A stretch of 64,000 bases of DNA from Hepsetus odoe. Taxonomy: Eukaryota > Chordata > Actinopteri > Characiformes > Hepsetidae. The DNA lies in NCBI GenBank assembly GCA_017165825.1, contig CM029377.1, forward strand, positions 20,995,865 through 21,059,864, read 5' to 3'. Numbering within the stretch: the stretch's first letter is position 1; each line of letters starts with the position of its first letter. The notes beneath the pieces are model-generated. The model saw only the letters and a program-made list of their open reading frames with translations. It did no database searches and was not told the DNA's origin. Positions 34,166-46,500 of this stretch are shown here, in pieces. The position numbers and the translations under genes are program-made.

Positions 34166-35679
34166 ACCTGTTTTCAGGACCGTTCTATGTTAATTCATTT
34201 TCAGATAATAAATGTTAGGACACTTAATTCCTGGCGTGCATTAACATCCATCTCTGTTTGCCAACCTCTATCACAGTGACCTGTGGTCGAGTGATTAGTA
34301 CGGTGAAAAAATGAGCCTTTTCCTTGAAAGATCAAAGGTTTGCAGGAACATGCTAAGAACAAGAACAAGCTTCAACAAGATCATTAAGTGATTAACTGAG
34401 TGCTACCAGCTTGATCTAATCTGTTCTAATTAACCATTAACTTTATCATTTCTTTGTTTTTTTCCAAAGACATGTATGCCCTTAAAAGGGCCTTGTGTAG
34501 CTAATAAAAGAAGTTAAATAATTACAAATATTCCAATAAAAGCCACTAAAAGTAGCTTTAAAAATTTGTCGTTAATAATGTGCCTCATTTGTAGTATGAT
34601 TTTACACATTTGTAATTTACACATTTACATTTTTTTAGAACACTAAAGTTTAATTAATGTTATTGAAATGACTAGTTGATTCCTATGCAAGGTGAAATTG
34701 CATGTCATTTTTAAATCTTTTTGTTTGAATTTTGAAGAATTGTCATCTAAAAAATATTTATTATGCATTTTTCTAATAATAAGCCTTTTTTACATGGGTC
34801 TCTAGAGTTCAACTGGTTTATAGATTCAAAAACTGTAATCTAAGTTTATACAGTTTATGATTTCAAATTACATTAATAAAGGAAAAAACTGTGATACGTT
34901 ATTTTGCTTACAAGCGTAAAAGTGTTCTGATCCCACTACAGGAATGTACTGAGAGTATAAAGTAAAGGAATGTACTGAAATTGTAAAGTAAAAAGTACAG
35001 GAATATACTGAGAGTGTAAACTAAAAAGTACAGGAATGTAATCAGAGTATAAAGTTAGACGTGTCTCCTCTGAAGGACGTTTGTAGCGTCTGTTTGTGCT
35101 GAAACTGAACTGAATCTCATTCCATGCTAACAGAATTCAAAGAATAGTAAAGCTTCGAACTTCAACTCCAATAAAAACAATCTACTGAAAGTAATGAACA
35201 TTAACTTCACTGCTTCACTTTCATCCATGTCTCTACTAGTTCTCATGTCATGGACATCACACTCAATACACGCCTTTTCTCCACCGTCCCTCTCCCTGTC
35301 TTCTGTCTTATGTCTCTTTCTGTCTGTCCTGCACCGATGGACACACAGATGGACATCTTTTCTGTGTGTTTGTGTCCATTTAGTCTGAACTGGGGCTGGA
35401 TGTTGGGAAGGTGATGGAGAATAAAAATAATGGATTAAATCAGATGTTCAAACAAGGAGTTTGTTCTGAGAAGAAAGGACAGATATTTGGGTTCAGATAT
35501 ACAGAGGAAAACAGAAAGAAGTTCCACCCACTCAGTGTTCAGTATTAGCAGTGAACCTATCCCCTAATCATCTGGAATCATCTGCATCTGTTTCTTCACT
35601 GCTTCATGTCTTAAGTTAGACGCTTTGTTCTGCTTGAAGGTGCAGACGTAGATCACTGTGTGGATTAATCTGCATTTAA

Positions 35680-35740
35680 CCTATGAAAACACCGTGCAGC
35701 AGAGGGTAGCTATTGATGGGGAGCAGTGACGGGGTCAAAT
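35680..35740 (-). repeat. SINE internal scrap
   Basis: Only CACCGTGCAGCAGAGGGTAGC and GGGGAGCAGTGACGGG remain. Confidence 0.5.
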
Positions 35741-35904
35741 AATTTGGTAAGAATTCTGTCAAAAAAAGTTATTTGATTGTTTTTTTGTGGGTTTTTTTTT
35801 TTTATTTTAAAATCAACCAATTTGACAATATGTTTTGCATAATTAACTGGTTCAGATTTAAAGAGTTGTTTAAAATGGCCTTGGTTTCAAAAAGTTGGAT
35901 ATTT

Positions 35905-38400
35905 GAACAGCTGCTCCCGTTTAGGGGTCACCACAGCGGATCAACTGTCTTCATTTATTCTGGCCCTCTGCATCTTCCTTCTTCAAATGAACCACCTGTA
36001 TGTCCTCTCTCCACGTCCATAAACCTCCTCTTTGGTCGTCCTCTTCTCCTCTCCATCTTCAACATCCTCCTTCCAATATAATACTCGTCTCTCCTCTGGA
36101 CATGTCCAAACCAATGCAACCTTGCTTCTCTAACCTTGTCTCCAAGACGTCTAACCTGAGCTGTCCCTCTAATATACTAATTTCTAACCCTGTTCAACCT
36201 CATCACACCCAACGAAAATCTCAGCATGACACCTCCAGCTCCGCCTCCTGTCTTTTCGTCAGTGCCACCGTCTCCAACCCATACAACATACAGTACTGTG
36301 CAAAAGTTTTAGGCAGGTGTGAAAAAATGCTGTAAATGAATGTTTTCAAAAATGGAAGTGTTTAATCAATCAACAAAATGCAGTGAATTAACAAAAGAGA
36401 AATCTCAATTAAATCAATATTTGTTGTTACTTTTTGCCTTCAAAACAGCATAAATTCTGTTAGGTACACTTGTATTCTGTTCTGCTAGGTACACAGTTTT
36501 TGAAGAAACTCGGCTGGTAGGTTGTTCCAAACATGACTGTGTTTCAACCAACGTGTGAGATTCAGCATCAGCACCCATTTGGTAAAATTGGTTGATCATA
36601 CGCTTGACTATAATCCTACAAAATCCCTGACTTTGTGCAAGTGTACCTATAAGAACTGATGCTGGTTTGAAGGCAAACGGTAGTAACACCAAATATTGAT
36701 TTGATTTAGATTTTTCTTTTGTTCATTCACTTTGCATTTTGTAAATTGATGAAAATAAACAATCATTATTTATATTTCTGAAAGCATTCTTTGTTTACAG
36801 CATTTTTTCACACCTGCCTAAAACTTTTGCACAGTACTGTAGCTGGTCTCACTACTGTCGTGTAAACCTTCCCTTTTACTCTAGCTGGTACCCATCTGTC
36901 ACAAATCACTTCAGCCACTTTTCTCCACCCATTCCAACCTGCCTTCACTCTCTTCTTCACCTCTCTTCCACACTCGCCGTTACTCTGATCTGTTGATCCC
37001 AAGTATTTAAAATCCTCCACCTTTGTCACCTCTACTCCCTGCATCCTAACCACTCCACTTTCCTCCCTTTCATTCACACTCATGAATTCTGTCTTCGACC
37101 TACTCACTTTCATTTCTCTCCTCTCTAGAGCAGATCTCCATCTCTCCAGGCTCTCCTCAAGCTGCTCCCTACTCTCACTGCAGATCACAATATCATCAGC
37201 AAACATCGTCGTCCACGGAGACTCCTGTCTAACCTCGTCTGTCAGCCTGTCCATTACTATCGCAAAACAAGAATGGGCTCAGCACTGATCCTTAATGTAA
37301 TCCAACCTCTACCTTAAATGCATCCGTCACACCCACTGCAGATCTCACCACTGTTACACTGCCATCATACATATCCTGAACTACTCTCACATACTTCTCT
37401 GTAACACCTGACTTCCTCATACAGAACCACATCTCCTCTCTAGGCACCCTGTCATATGCTTTCTCCAAGTCCACAAAGGCACAATGCAATGCTCCTTCTG
37501 ACCTTCTCTGTACTTCTCCATCAACACCCTCAGAGCAAACATTACATCTGTAGTGCTCTTTCACAGCATAAAACCATACTGCTGCTAATCTTCACCTCTT
37601 TTCTTAACCTCGCTTCCACTACTCTTTCCCATAACTTCATGGTGTGGCTGATCAACTTTATTCCTCTATAGTTACTACAGCTCTGTGTATCACCTTATTC
37701 TTGAAAATTGGTACCAGTACACTTCGTCTCCATTCCTCAGGCATCCTCTCACTTTCCAAGATTGTGTTAAACAATCTGGTCAGAAACTCAACTGGCCCTA
37801 AACATCTCCATGCTTCCACTGGAATGTCATCCGGTCCAACAGCCTTTCCATTCTTCATCCTCTTCATTGCTGCCCTTACTTCCATCTTGTTTATTTGCTG
37901 CACTTCCTGGTTCACTATCCTCACATCATCCAATCGTCTCTCTCTCTCTCATTTTCTTCATTTATCAGCCCCTCAAAGTACTCCTTCCATCTGCTCAACA
38001 CACTCTGTTCACCTGTGAGTACATTTCCATTTCTGTCTTTAATCGCCCTGACCTGCTGCACATCTTTCCCAGATCTGTCTCTCTGTCTAGCCAATCGGTA
38101 AAGGTCCTTTTCTCCCTCTTTACTGTCCAACCTCTCATACAATTCACCAAACACCTTATCTTTGGCCTTCGCCACTGCTTTCTTCGCCCTGCGGTCTGCA
38201 ATCTCCTTCAGACTGACCCTCCTGCAAAGAATATAATCCACCTGTGAGCATCTTCCTCCACTCTTATACTTCACCCTGTGCTCCTCCCTCTTCTTAAAAT
38301 AAGTATTAACTAGAGCCATTTCCATCCTTTTCGCAAAATCTACAACCATTCCTACTCTTCCTCTTATTCTCCTTTGGCCAACAGTAGTCCAATTTCCACC
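35905..38400 (-). mobile_element. longest LINE copy, defective RTE-like retrotransposon
   Basis: A 5'-truncated, frameshifted non-LTR retrotransposon read on the minus strand. Order: end of the endonuclease (KREEHRVKYKSGGR, VDYILCRR; 38349), a linker and the N-terminal side of the reverse transcriptase (KNGKAVGPDDIPVEAW), the RT block VDLEKAYDRVPREEMWF (37292-37564), the catalytic-type motif FADDIVICSE and KVEDFKYLGS (36842-37254), then the 3' end (35905-36290). A segment after VDYILCRR is lost compared with intact relatives. A Tc1-like MITE (36291-36839) interrupts the 3' part. RTE assignment is from RT motif recognition, so moderate. Confidence 0.88.
36291..36839. mobile_element. Tc1/mariner-type MITE inside the LINE
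   Basis: Inverted ends CAGTACTGTGCAAAAGTTTT with TTTTTTCACACCTGCCT on the inner side, flanked by TA on both sides (36289-36290 and 36840-36841). The LINE text reads through when it is removed (ACAACATA / GCTGGTCTCAC, as in other copies). The 92-codon open frame inside has no transposase motif. Confidence 0.9.
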
Positions 38401-38414
38401 AGCACCCTGTAGGC

Positions 38415-38530
38415 TAACAGCACTATTTTACCATCATCTCCTTCCCACAGAGACACTCAAAGACACGTGGAGCTTCACTGGGGACAGAAAATATGTTGTA
38501 GACATTTGGTTTACACCAAACCCATATCTG
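38415..38530. repeat. unclassified dispersed repeat, copy 4 (partial)
   Basis: ATTTTACCATCATCTCCTTC, CCCACAGAGACACTCAAAGA and GGAGCTTCACTGGGGACAGA align with the copy at 24440-24740. It starts where the LINE ends. Confidence 0.55.
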
Positions 38531-39225
38531 GATTATGCAAAAACTCAGTGGTTCTGGTCCAGCAGGTGAAAACAGGATGAGAAGCAAGATGTTACATAAT
38601 CAGCATGCGATACATCTCAGTGAACTCTTTTCAACTCCAGATAAAACATCATAAAGATGTCCTGCATGATTATTACTCATCAGAACTTTTTGTTAAGCAA
38701 GTTTTCTTCTCAAAGTCCTTTCATCTTTTATCAAAGGTCCGATAGACTTTCTCACTTTCTCCTACAGCCGCCTCAGTCCCCACAACACATGTTCCAGATG
38801 TTCCAGATGTATAAGTCATAAATAGTGATAAGAGTCTGTGAACTTATCCTGCTGTATGTGTGGACACTGAGTTCAGAGAGACAATGGGAGGGGCAACAGG
38901 GACAGAATATACATAAGCGAGGACACCATGGACAGGTCATCTATCCCACGCAGGACAGACACACAGACAAACACATTTACACCTAGGACAATTTATCATC
39001 TCTGATCCACCTGATGTTCACCTGAGTATTTTGGTGATTTCAACATTGTTTTTAAAGATAAACTTTAGGTTAATCAAACTGGTCAAGCCCAGTCATGGAA
39101 AAATAAGTGATAAACAGTTAATCAATTATGTTTCATTACCATTTTTGCCAAAACTGAACATAGGATTGAAAAAAAACAAGCAAAACATACAAAAAGAGGC
39201 CATTCATAGAATTCATAGAAAAACT

Positions 39226-39764
39226 AGCTACATTTTAGTCCAGGTTGCAAATTAGCTATGAGTAATTCTGATGCTTTTTGCAGAAAAAAAGACCTTTTCT
39301 CATAAATAAACCTAGACTTTGAGGATCAAATCCAGATTATTTTCTGTTGTGATTTCCTGTAAAGTTACTGTTTTACAAACAGGTTTTCTGTAAAGTTTCT
39401 GTTTCATTAATCTGAGGTTTGTTATCACAACTATAAGATTTCACATTACAAAACTTGTCACATGTAAAACCATAATAATCTTTACAAAATCATGCTCTAT
39501 CCAGGAAAAGGGACCAGATATTTGGTTCATCAGTTTGTTTGGAAAATGAAAAAAGTTGTTTTATGTCACTCCACAAACAAACACAGAAGCTTTACACTTG
39601 TCCTGATCGGTTACCAAGTGATGCAAAACTTGTGCAATTTCTTTTTAAACTCTCCTACAAAGTTTCATTGCTACAACATTTTGTTTTGTCATTTACAAAG
39701 TTTTCTTGTACAAAAAGCATCAGAATTCTTCATAGCTAAGTTGCAAACCTGATAGAAGGTAGCT
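39226..39764. mobile_element. foldback element with about 60-bp imperfect inverted repeats
   Basis: The left end (39226-39288: AGCTACATTTTAGTCC, GGTTGCAAATTAGCTATGAG, AATTCTGATGCTTTTTG) is the reverse complement, with mismatches, of the right end (39702-39764). The 540-bp element is AT-rich and non-coding. Target duplications are not clear. The superfamily is unknown. Confidence 0.7.
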
Positions 39765-41717
39765 TGCATTTCAATTTTGCCTAATATCTTAATGTCGAAA
39801 GAATTTCAGTGAAATCTTAAATTTGATGGTGCATCGAATAATCTCATAATGTTTCATTAAAAAATAATTTCTAGATTAAATTAATCGAATTAAACTGAGC
39901 TGTAATGAAATATGAGATTTAACACTTTATTTAAGATAAAAAGGGAAATAAAAGTCATTCATTTTTATTGAATCTTAGTAAAATCTGAGATTTTTAAAAA
40001 TTGAATTAAACTCAGGTTTTTCAAAGTGAAACAGAAGAATCGCTTTTCTACTAAATTTGAATTTATCCCAGTTGAACTGGGATGAAATCTGAGACACTGT
40101 GATGCCTTGAAACTGCATTGGATCAAACTGAAATTTTAGAATGATAAATGATGCCAATCACTGATTTGGGGGAAATCTAAAGTTTAATGATGGAATAGAA
40201 TCGTTTCCCACTTTAATAACCTGCATATTTTGTTACTTTAATCTCGAAAAGTTGTGGGTGATAACTGAAATCCTGCATCCATCTTTAACTGAAAGTGACT
40301 TGTGGTGGTGGGGCTGATAAATAAAATAAATACCCTACCCTGACCCTAGTCATCACATGTTTGGGTCAGCAGTTAAACATGTGGATCAGGATCAGTCAGT
40401 TAATCAATGATAGTGACCTAACGTAGCCACCGCTCATACGGTGGGGGAGCGTTTCTACAGTCCGAGTGTTTGAAATGCTGCCCGAAACGTTTTCACCACA
40501 CGATGATGAGCTTCCGAATTGGTTTATCGGCTCTGCAGATGCAGCTGCAGAGGTCTTTCGTCCCCACTGGACACTATGTACCATCTGGTATTGGGTCACT
40601 GGCAGTTATAATAAAACAGATATTCCACTTTTGTTAATTCACGGATCTACAAAATGACATCGTAAAAGTAACATTTAACTCTCAATAATTGAGCGCGAAT
40701 GACATTGTATTGATATTATGGGCTCTTTCGCTAAAGTGAAAAATATTTTCGAACCCTGTAATGAATCATTGTTGAAGTAATGAAGTAATAATGTTATTTG
40801 CAAGGATGTGTCCAGATTTTTTTTTTTGCCATCAAAATTTGTTTATTGTCAAAAATCCCTGACTTGAGTGAATGAATTTTTCCACCCATCCCTTCTTTAT
40901 CTGAGCTGTTTATCCTAACCAGTGTGATGGTGGGTGTTGGAGGCAGTGGAAAAAACCCCAAGAAATGTCCCCATTCCATTGCAGGACAGGTAAACATAGC
41001 TAAATCAAAACAAAAAAGTGCTAAGTGGATGGTTTTAAAATTGTTCTCCTGTTATTTGCCAATTTAAAAGTGTATTTACAATGCACGTTGTATTTTGTGA
41101 ATGTCATTGTTTTTTGAAAATTTCTTTATTTGAAATGTGCCTTTCCCTGCCTCAAGCATATTTTATGTTGTTATATAATGAAAACATTTTTTCCTGATTT
41201 TTTCCTTTTCCATAAAATTTTATTAAACTCTATCATTTTTTTCATTACACGGTTTGAAAACACCAGCTCCCATACCTTCCGCTCATGTTTCCTTGCAGAG
41301 TGATTGCGATCCATTGTGGTGTTGCTAAGATGCTGCCATGGTGTTCCAGGTAGTTGCTAAGTGATGGGGAAATGAAACGTCATTTGCCAAATGTGATTTT
41401 AATCCAAATATTTACTAAAACCCATCAAAATAATGCAAGTTCACAAAATGTTTGACAAACTCATACACTGGTATCTCATAATACGCCACTACCTTTACTA
41501 CTTTAAGCTCCTTAAGTGACATTACAAAACCAGATTCCATTAGAAACGTTATTAAAAGACCTTAAAAAAAATTATAAAATAAATGAGTGGATTGCTCTTC
41601 CACCCATACACACGGTGTTGTACAGATTACACATTAAAATAGCAATTCGTTTACAGTGTTACAATGGCAGTCTTGGTCAGCAGCAACTTTAACATCCCAG
41701 ATCTGTATAATTTAGAG

Positions 41718-42030
41718 CAGGGGTCACCAGCCTTTTTGAAACTGAGAGCTACTTCACGGATACCGAGCCATACGAAGGGCTACCAGTTTGATACACTCTT
41801 CTTAAATAACAAAACTTCATGTATAATAAACATGTTTTAAATGCTTTTTTCCAGATATTGTCATTTTCAAATCTATATAAATGCAAATGTGATTATAGAA
41901 GAATAGCAACAGGATAGAATTACAATTTAGATGCTGCTCACTGGTGCTATTTTCAGAACAGGTCCGCAGGTGACTCATGACGTCCTTGGCGGCATCGTGG
42001 TGCCTGCGAACATTGTGTTGGTGACCCCTG
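41718..42030. mobile_element. hAT-type MITE with 8-bp target duplication
   Basis: Inverted ends CAGGGGTCACCA (41718) and its complement TGGTGACCCCTG (ending 42030) are flanked by the perfect 8-bp repeat ATTTAGAG (41710-41717, 42031-42038). It is 313 bp long and non-coding. End sequence and 8-bp duplication are hallmarks of hAT elements. Confidence 0.92.
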
Positions 42031-42321
42031 ATTTAGAGCAACAGTTTGGTGAAAATCAAATTTACACCCCTAAATGTAAAAGACTGTCCAAGAAAAGTTT
42101 ACTTTACTTGCTTCTTTACACACTGGAGGCTAATTTAGTACCCCACCAATGAGCATGATGCTAACTATATGTTTAATCACACACTCTTCTAATTCATATA
42201 AAATTTTTTTTTTTCCCCACTCTTACAGTCCTGCTCAGTCCTTCACCATTATTGCTGAGGGTGATATGGGTGTTTTATAACTGTATAATAACTGTACGGT
42301 AAATGTATAAAGCGTAAGAGT

Positions 42322-43554
42322 CTATAACGCCGTCACTTTGAGGATTGTCGGAGTGGACAGAACCTTTTCTTTTCCTTCATTGCCATTGGTCAGAACTGGG
42401 TCATGTTGCAATTCCACACCATCGTCCTTTTTCTTTGCCGCCTCCTCGTCGCCTGGGTCGACAACCTGGCAGCACTTGCAGCAGCAGCAGCAGCGGGCGG
42501 TCGCAGCAGTAATCATCTGGTCCCACGGTTCCAGAGAGTGAGCCCAGAGCGGGAGGCTGTCCCAGGACTGGAGACACGGAGGGAGTCTGTGAGGCCAACG
42601 GGATTGCATGCAGTTGATGACCATCACGACCAGCAGCAACAGCACCACTGGCAGGAGGACGCCAAGCAGTGCAGGCAGGCCAGCCAGTGACAGGCCAAAA
42701 ACCAGCAAGGGCATGAAGAAAAAGCAGAAGAGGATGTAGAAGATGGCGAACCAGCGGTAATTAGCCGTCACATTGCCCAGCATTTTGGCCAGGATGATGG
42801 GGACGCGCATGAATGGCAGAACGTACCACAGCACAATCCCCGAGAGGTTGAAGAAGAGATGAACCAGAGCGATCTGCAGCAAAAGAAAGACAGCAGATAG
42901 TTCCTCAACTCTATTCTACCTAAAACCACTTAAAGGAGCTCTGTAGGGCTGTGCTTTGAGTCAGAGACCCTCATTTCCTTCTAAAGATCTAGACTTTCTT
43001 GCAGTTTTAAATTCATGTTGAGGAGCAGTTCTACAGATCTTCCTGAAGGACAAAGTTTTTGTCTCTCATTTTCAGTACAGTCTCTGTACTTGAGCAGTTT
43101 CAGAAGCAGTGTGGGATCATCGCCACCGAGCACACAGAAGAGCTTTGGAACGTCCTTCTAGAAGCCTGGAGAAGTGTTCCTGACTTAAAGAAAGAAGTTG
43201 GTCTAAGAGAGTTGAGGCTGTGTTGAAGAATAATGATGGTGGTAGTGAATATTGACTTTAAAGCTTTTTAGAATGAAACTCTCTTTGTGTTTAGGCTGGA
43301 TTTACATGTGTTTGTAAACAAATCACTGAACCTGCTGTCTCACTTTCATACAGAATAAAGAAATGAGGGGGTCAAGACCTTTGCATGGTATTGTATGTAC
43401 CAGTGAGTGCTTGTGTGTGTGACGCTCACCTGTAGTGAATTGGTCAGTGTTTCTCCTGGACTGGCCATGGCGGCCAGTATAGCCGTGGTGGTCGTTCCAA
43501 TATTGGAACCCAGAGAAAGTGGATACGCTCTTTCAATGCTTATAACCCCAATAC

Positions 43555-43597
<43 letters not shown>

Positions 43598-46500
43598 ATG
43601 CCGAATGCTGAGTTGTTGGAACCCTTTTATCTAGACACCTTGTATCTTTATGCACAGAGTTTTACAGGGGCGTTAAGTTCATATAGTTCACCACTTTTGA
43701 CCATCAGCTTCCCAACAGACCTCCAGACTTCAACCCTAATAAACCCATGCAGCTCTGTTATTAACTATTAACAGCAACACAGATAAGACAATAGTAATAA
43801 AAATCAAGTTATTTATGATCCAAGATAGAACAAAAGTTCTTGACAAATTCAGCACATTTCAGTGCATTTTCACGTTTCAGAAGCATTTGGAGTAGTGTTC
43901 CAGTGTTTAGTGACTAGGCCTCAGGATCCTTGGTTCAAATCCCAGACCTGTAGCTTACATTGAAGTTCCCTTGATCAAGGTACCATCTCCATCACTGCGC
44001 CCCAGGTGCTGGATATGGCTGCCCCCTGCTGGATGCAGAGCATTGTGCTTCGCTGTGTGCTGTGCTGTGTTTTACAATGACAAGTAGTCACTTTCACTTT
44101 CACTAACACATCTGTCTTCCTGGTGCACATCCGTTCATACAGTTTTAGATCTTCTAGATCTTCTAGACCTTCATCAGTGGTCAATTTCTGACCCCAAAGA
44201 CCCTCTTGTCTGGATATTTCTGGATGGTTGACCACTCTCAACCAAGAACTGACACTGAATAGTGGAGAAGTCTCAGTAGTACCAAGACCACTTCATCAAG
44301 GTTGTTGCTGTGCCTGGTTCACCACCCAAAGACTGAACTGCAGGGCTCTCAGGGTAAGAAACATACCAGCAATGAAATAGGTAGATGTGAGGCTGAAAAA
44401 AGAAACAAAAAGCTGCCGAAGTGCATTTGTGTCCAGAAATGTGTGCTTGTTGGACACTGACCTACTAAAGGCGTGATCGCTGAGGTGAAGACGGAGCTGC
44501 TCTGGACGATGAAGGTCATTCCGGCTCCCACCATGATGGCCAGATATCCAGTCAGCCATCCTAATGGAAACGGAAAATCTGCATGCACAAAAAAAAAAAG
44601 AGTGTCTCCACCATCAGTTTAAAAACTAGAACATCAAACTCTGACTCAGATCCAGTTCTCAAACCCATTTATAGGAAACGATTTCCACAGTTATGCCATA
44701 CTGCTTTTCATTAGACACCATACTCATTTCCATGGATTCCACAGGTATGCTACAGCCATTTCCATGGTCATGACACACCCAATCGCAATGCTTTTGTTAC
44801 ACTCATTCCCATGGTAAAAAGACATCCATTTGCATTTTGATGCTACAGCATCTTCCATAGTGATGTTATACATATTTCCATGGTAAAGATATGCCCATTT
44901 CCAGGGTTATGCTTCACTTTTCTCCATGGAAACACCAGACCAATTTCAACTGTATATCACACCAGCTGGGCTGACAAAAAAGACAGTGGTAGTAGAGCTG
45001 GAGGTGTAAAAGATGCTGAGATTTACAGGAGTGACAGGATTAGGGAAAAGTGTATAAGAGGGACAGTTCCAGTCGGACATGTCCAGAGGAGAGACAAGGA
45101 GTATATCAGGAGAAGGATGTTGAGTACCGAGTTGCCAGGAAGGAGGAGGAAGAGGAAGGACAAAGAGAAGGTTTATGGGGATAAGAGAGGACATGCATGG
45201 GGACAGTGGGAAAGAGGACAGGAAGAAATTGAGATGTTTTTAACCCATGATCCGGTGTGGAGTCCACCAACAGGAGCAGAAGAGAGAATGAAAAATGAGG
45301 AGTCTGACAAACAGTGAAATGACCAATAATAAAAACCAAAAACATTCCATTTAGCCTAAATGAAAAGTTGTTGTAGCCCCTCCCCTTTGGAAAAAACATC
45401 CCCCTTGGTGGGATCAGACCTGTGCTGATGATCTTCTTGATGATGATGGCCACCTGACCCTTGAGCATAGAGTTGAGGAGCTTGACGATGAAGATGAGGC
45501 AGCAGCACAGCACCAGCAGAGACAAGGCCAACAGGATCAGTCCCACTGCCAGGTCTGGCAGATCCGTGTCAACAAAGATATGATGACCTATGGCCAGAGA
45601 GAGAGCAAGAGAGATGGTGAGACAGGGTCAGAAACATTTACTACAGGGACAATCTCTTGGTGTTAAGGTTCTTGCTCAGGAACCCATGAGAAACCCAACA
45701 GTGGCAGAACTTCAACTTGCAACCTTTTGGTCCATAGGGGAGTATCCTGCCACTAGACCATTGCCACAACAGCAAGTCTGTGAGGGCTTCCTACACATCT
45801 AAACATCTTGAGATCTAGAACCCTTGTTCCTGTTGAATTCTTTGGGCTCACCCAATAGTTCAACTCACATTTCTGAAAATTTATCGTCTGCGAAATGTTC
45901 TTCCACTCCCAGCAGGGTGTGCCAGTGCAGTTGATGACAGTCACGTTCTGTAGAGTCTGAAAACAGATTGGAGAAAGGCTTGTGTTAAAGCAACAGCTTA
46001 GCTCAGAATCAAGTGTCGATTTTCAACTTGGAAAACGTTTGGTGTCTGAAGTTTGTGTATTTAGTTGTTGAGGCTAATCTTGCTAACAAGTCATGGAGGT
46101 TTAAAACAAATGTGTTATCTGGAATTCATCTTAATGTCATTGCTTAAAAACAGAAACACCAAAATGTCTTGGCTGATTAATCCGGTTTGAAGGTGACTAG
46201 GAATTTTGAATGCACAACCAAAGATGACACTCTCAAGTCACATTTCCAACTCTATAACTCCGCCATGTTTTACGTATGACCGCCATGTTTTACGTCATCT
46301 CCAACATGGCTGCATCCATGAAAACTTAACTCAACGTCAGGAGTTTAGCTGTGATTTCAAGTGCTTTACTTCAGAAATCACATCAGTGTTCACTTTCTGA
46401 AGACCACAGCTTCTTCAAAGACATGAAGAACCTGGTTGTACCTAGTTTAGCTCATTCTCCCTGAAAAAAGCAAACAAAACAAAACACTTGAGAGATCAGA

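Larger units (their letters stand above)
30336..42321. other. repeat-rich interval between rbpj and slc34a2
   Basis: No host gene is supported in these 12 kb. Beyond the elements listed separately (31257-42038), the AT-rich stretches 30340-30770, 30900-31240, 34170-35690, 39780-41700 and 42040-42320 hold nothing I can recognise. The sel1l3 and smim20 genes expected between rbpj and slc34a2 in human are absent. Confidence 0.7.

Noticed and set aside
36414..36692. Possible transposase frame inside the MITE
   Set aside because: The 92 codons contain no DDE, helix-turn-helix or other transposase motif; the element is an internally derived non-autonomous copy.
40396..40657. Overlapping frames on both strands near 40.5 kb
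   Set aside because: Neither protein resembles a family I know, and there are no flanking splice sites of quality. Left as unassigned sequence.
43120..43230. Extra exon candidate upstream of the slc34a2 last exon
   Set aside because: The slc34a2 coding sequence is already continuous in phase across exons 11 and 12; the stretch has no matching protein segment.
43230..43400. Possible second Tc1-like MITE end (GGTCAAGACCTTTGCATGGT, then ATTGTATG)
   Set aside because: It resembles one inverted end, but no partner end or TA pair could be found, so it is not listed as an element.
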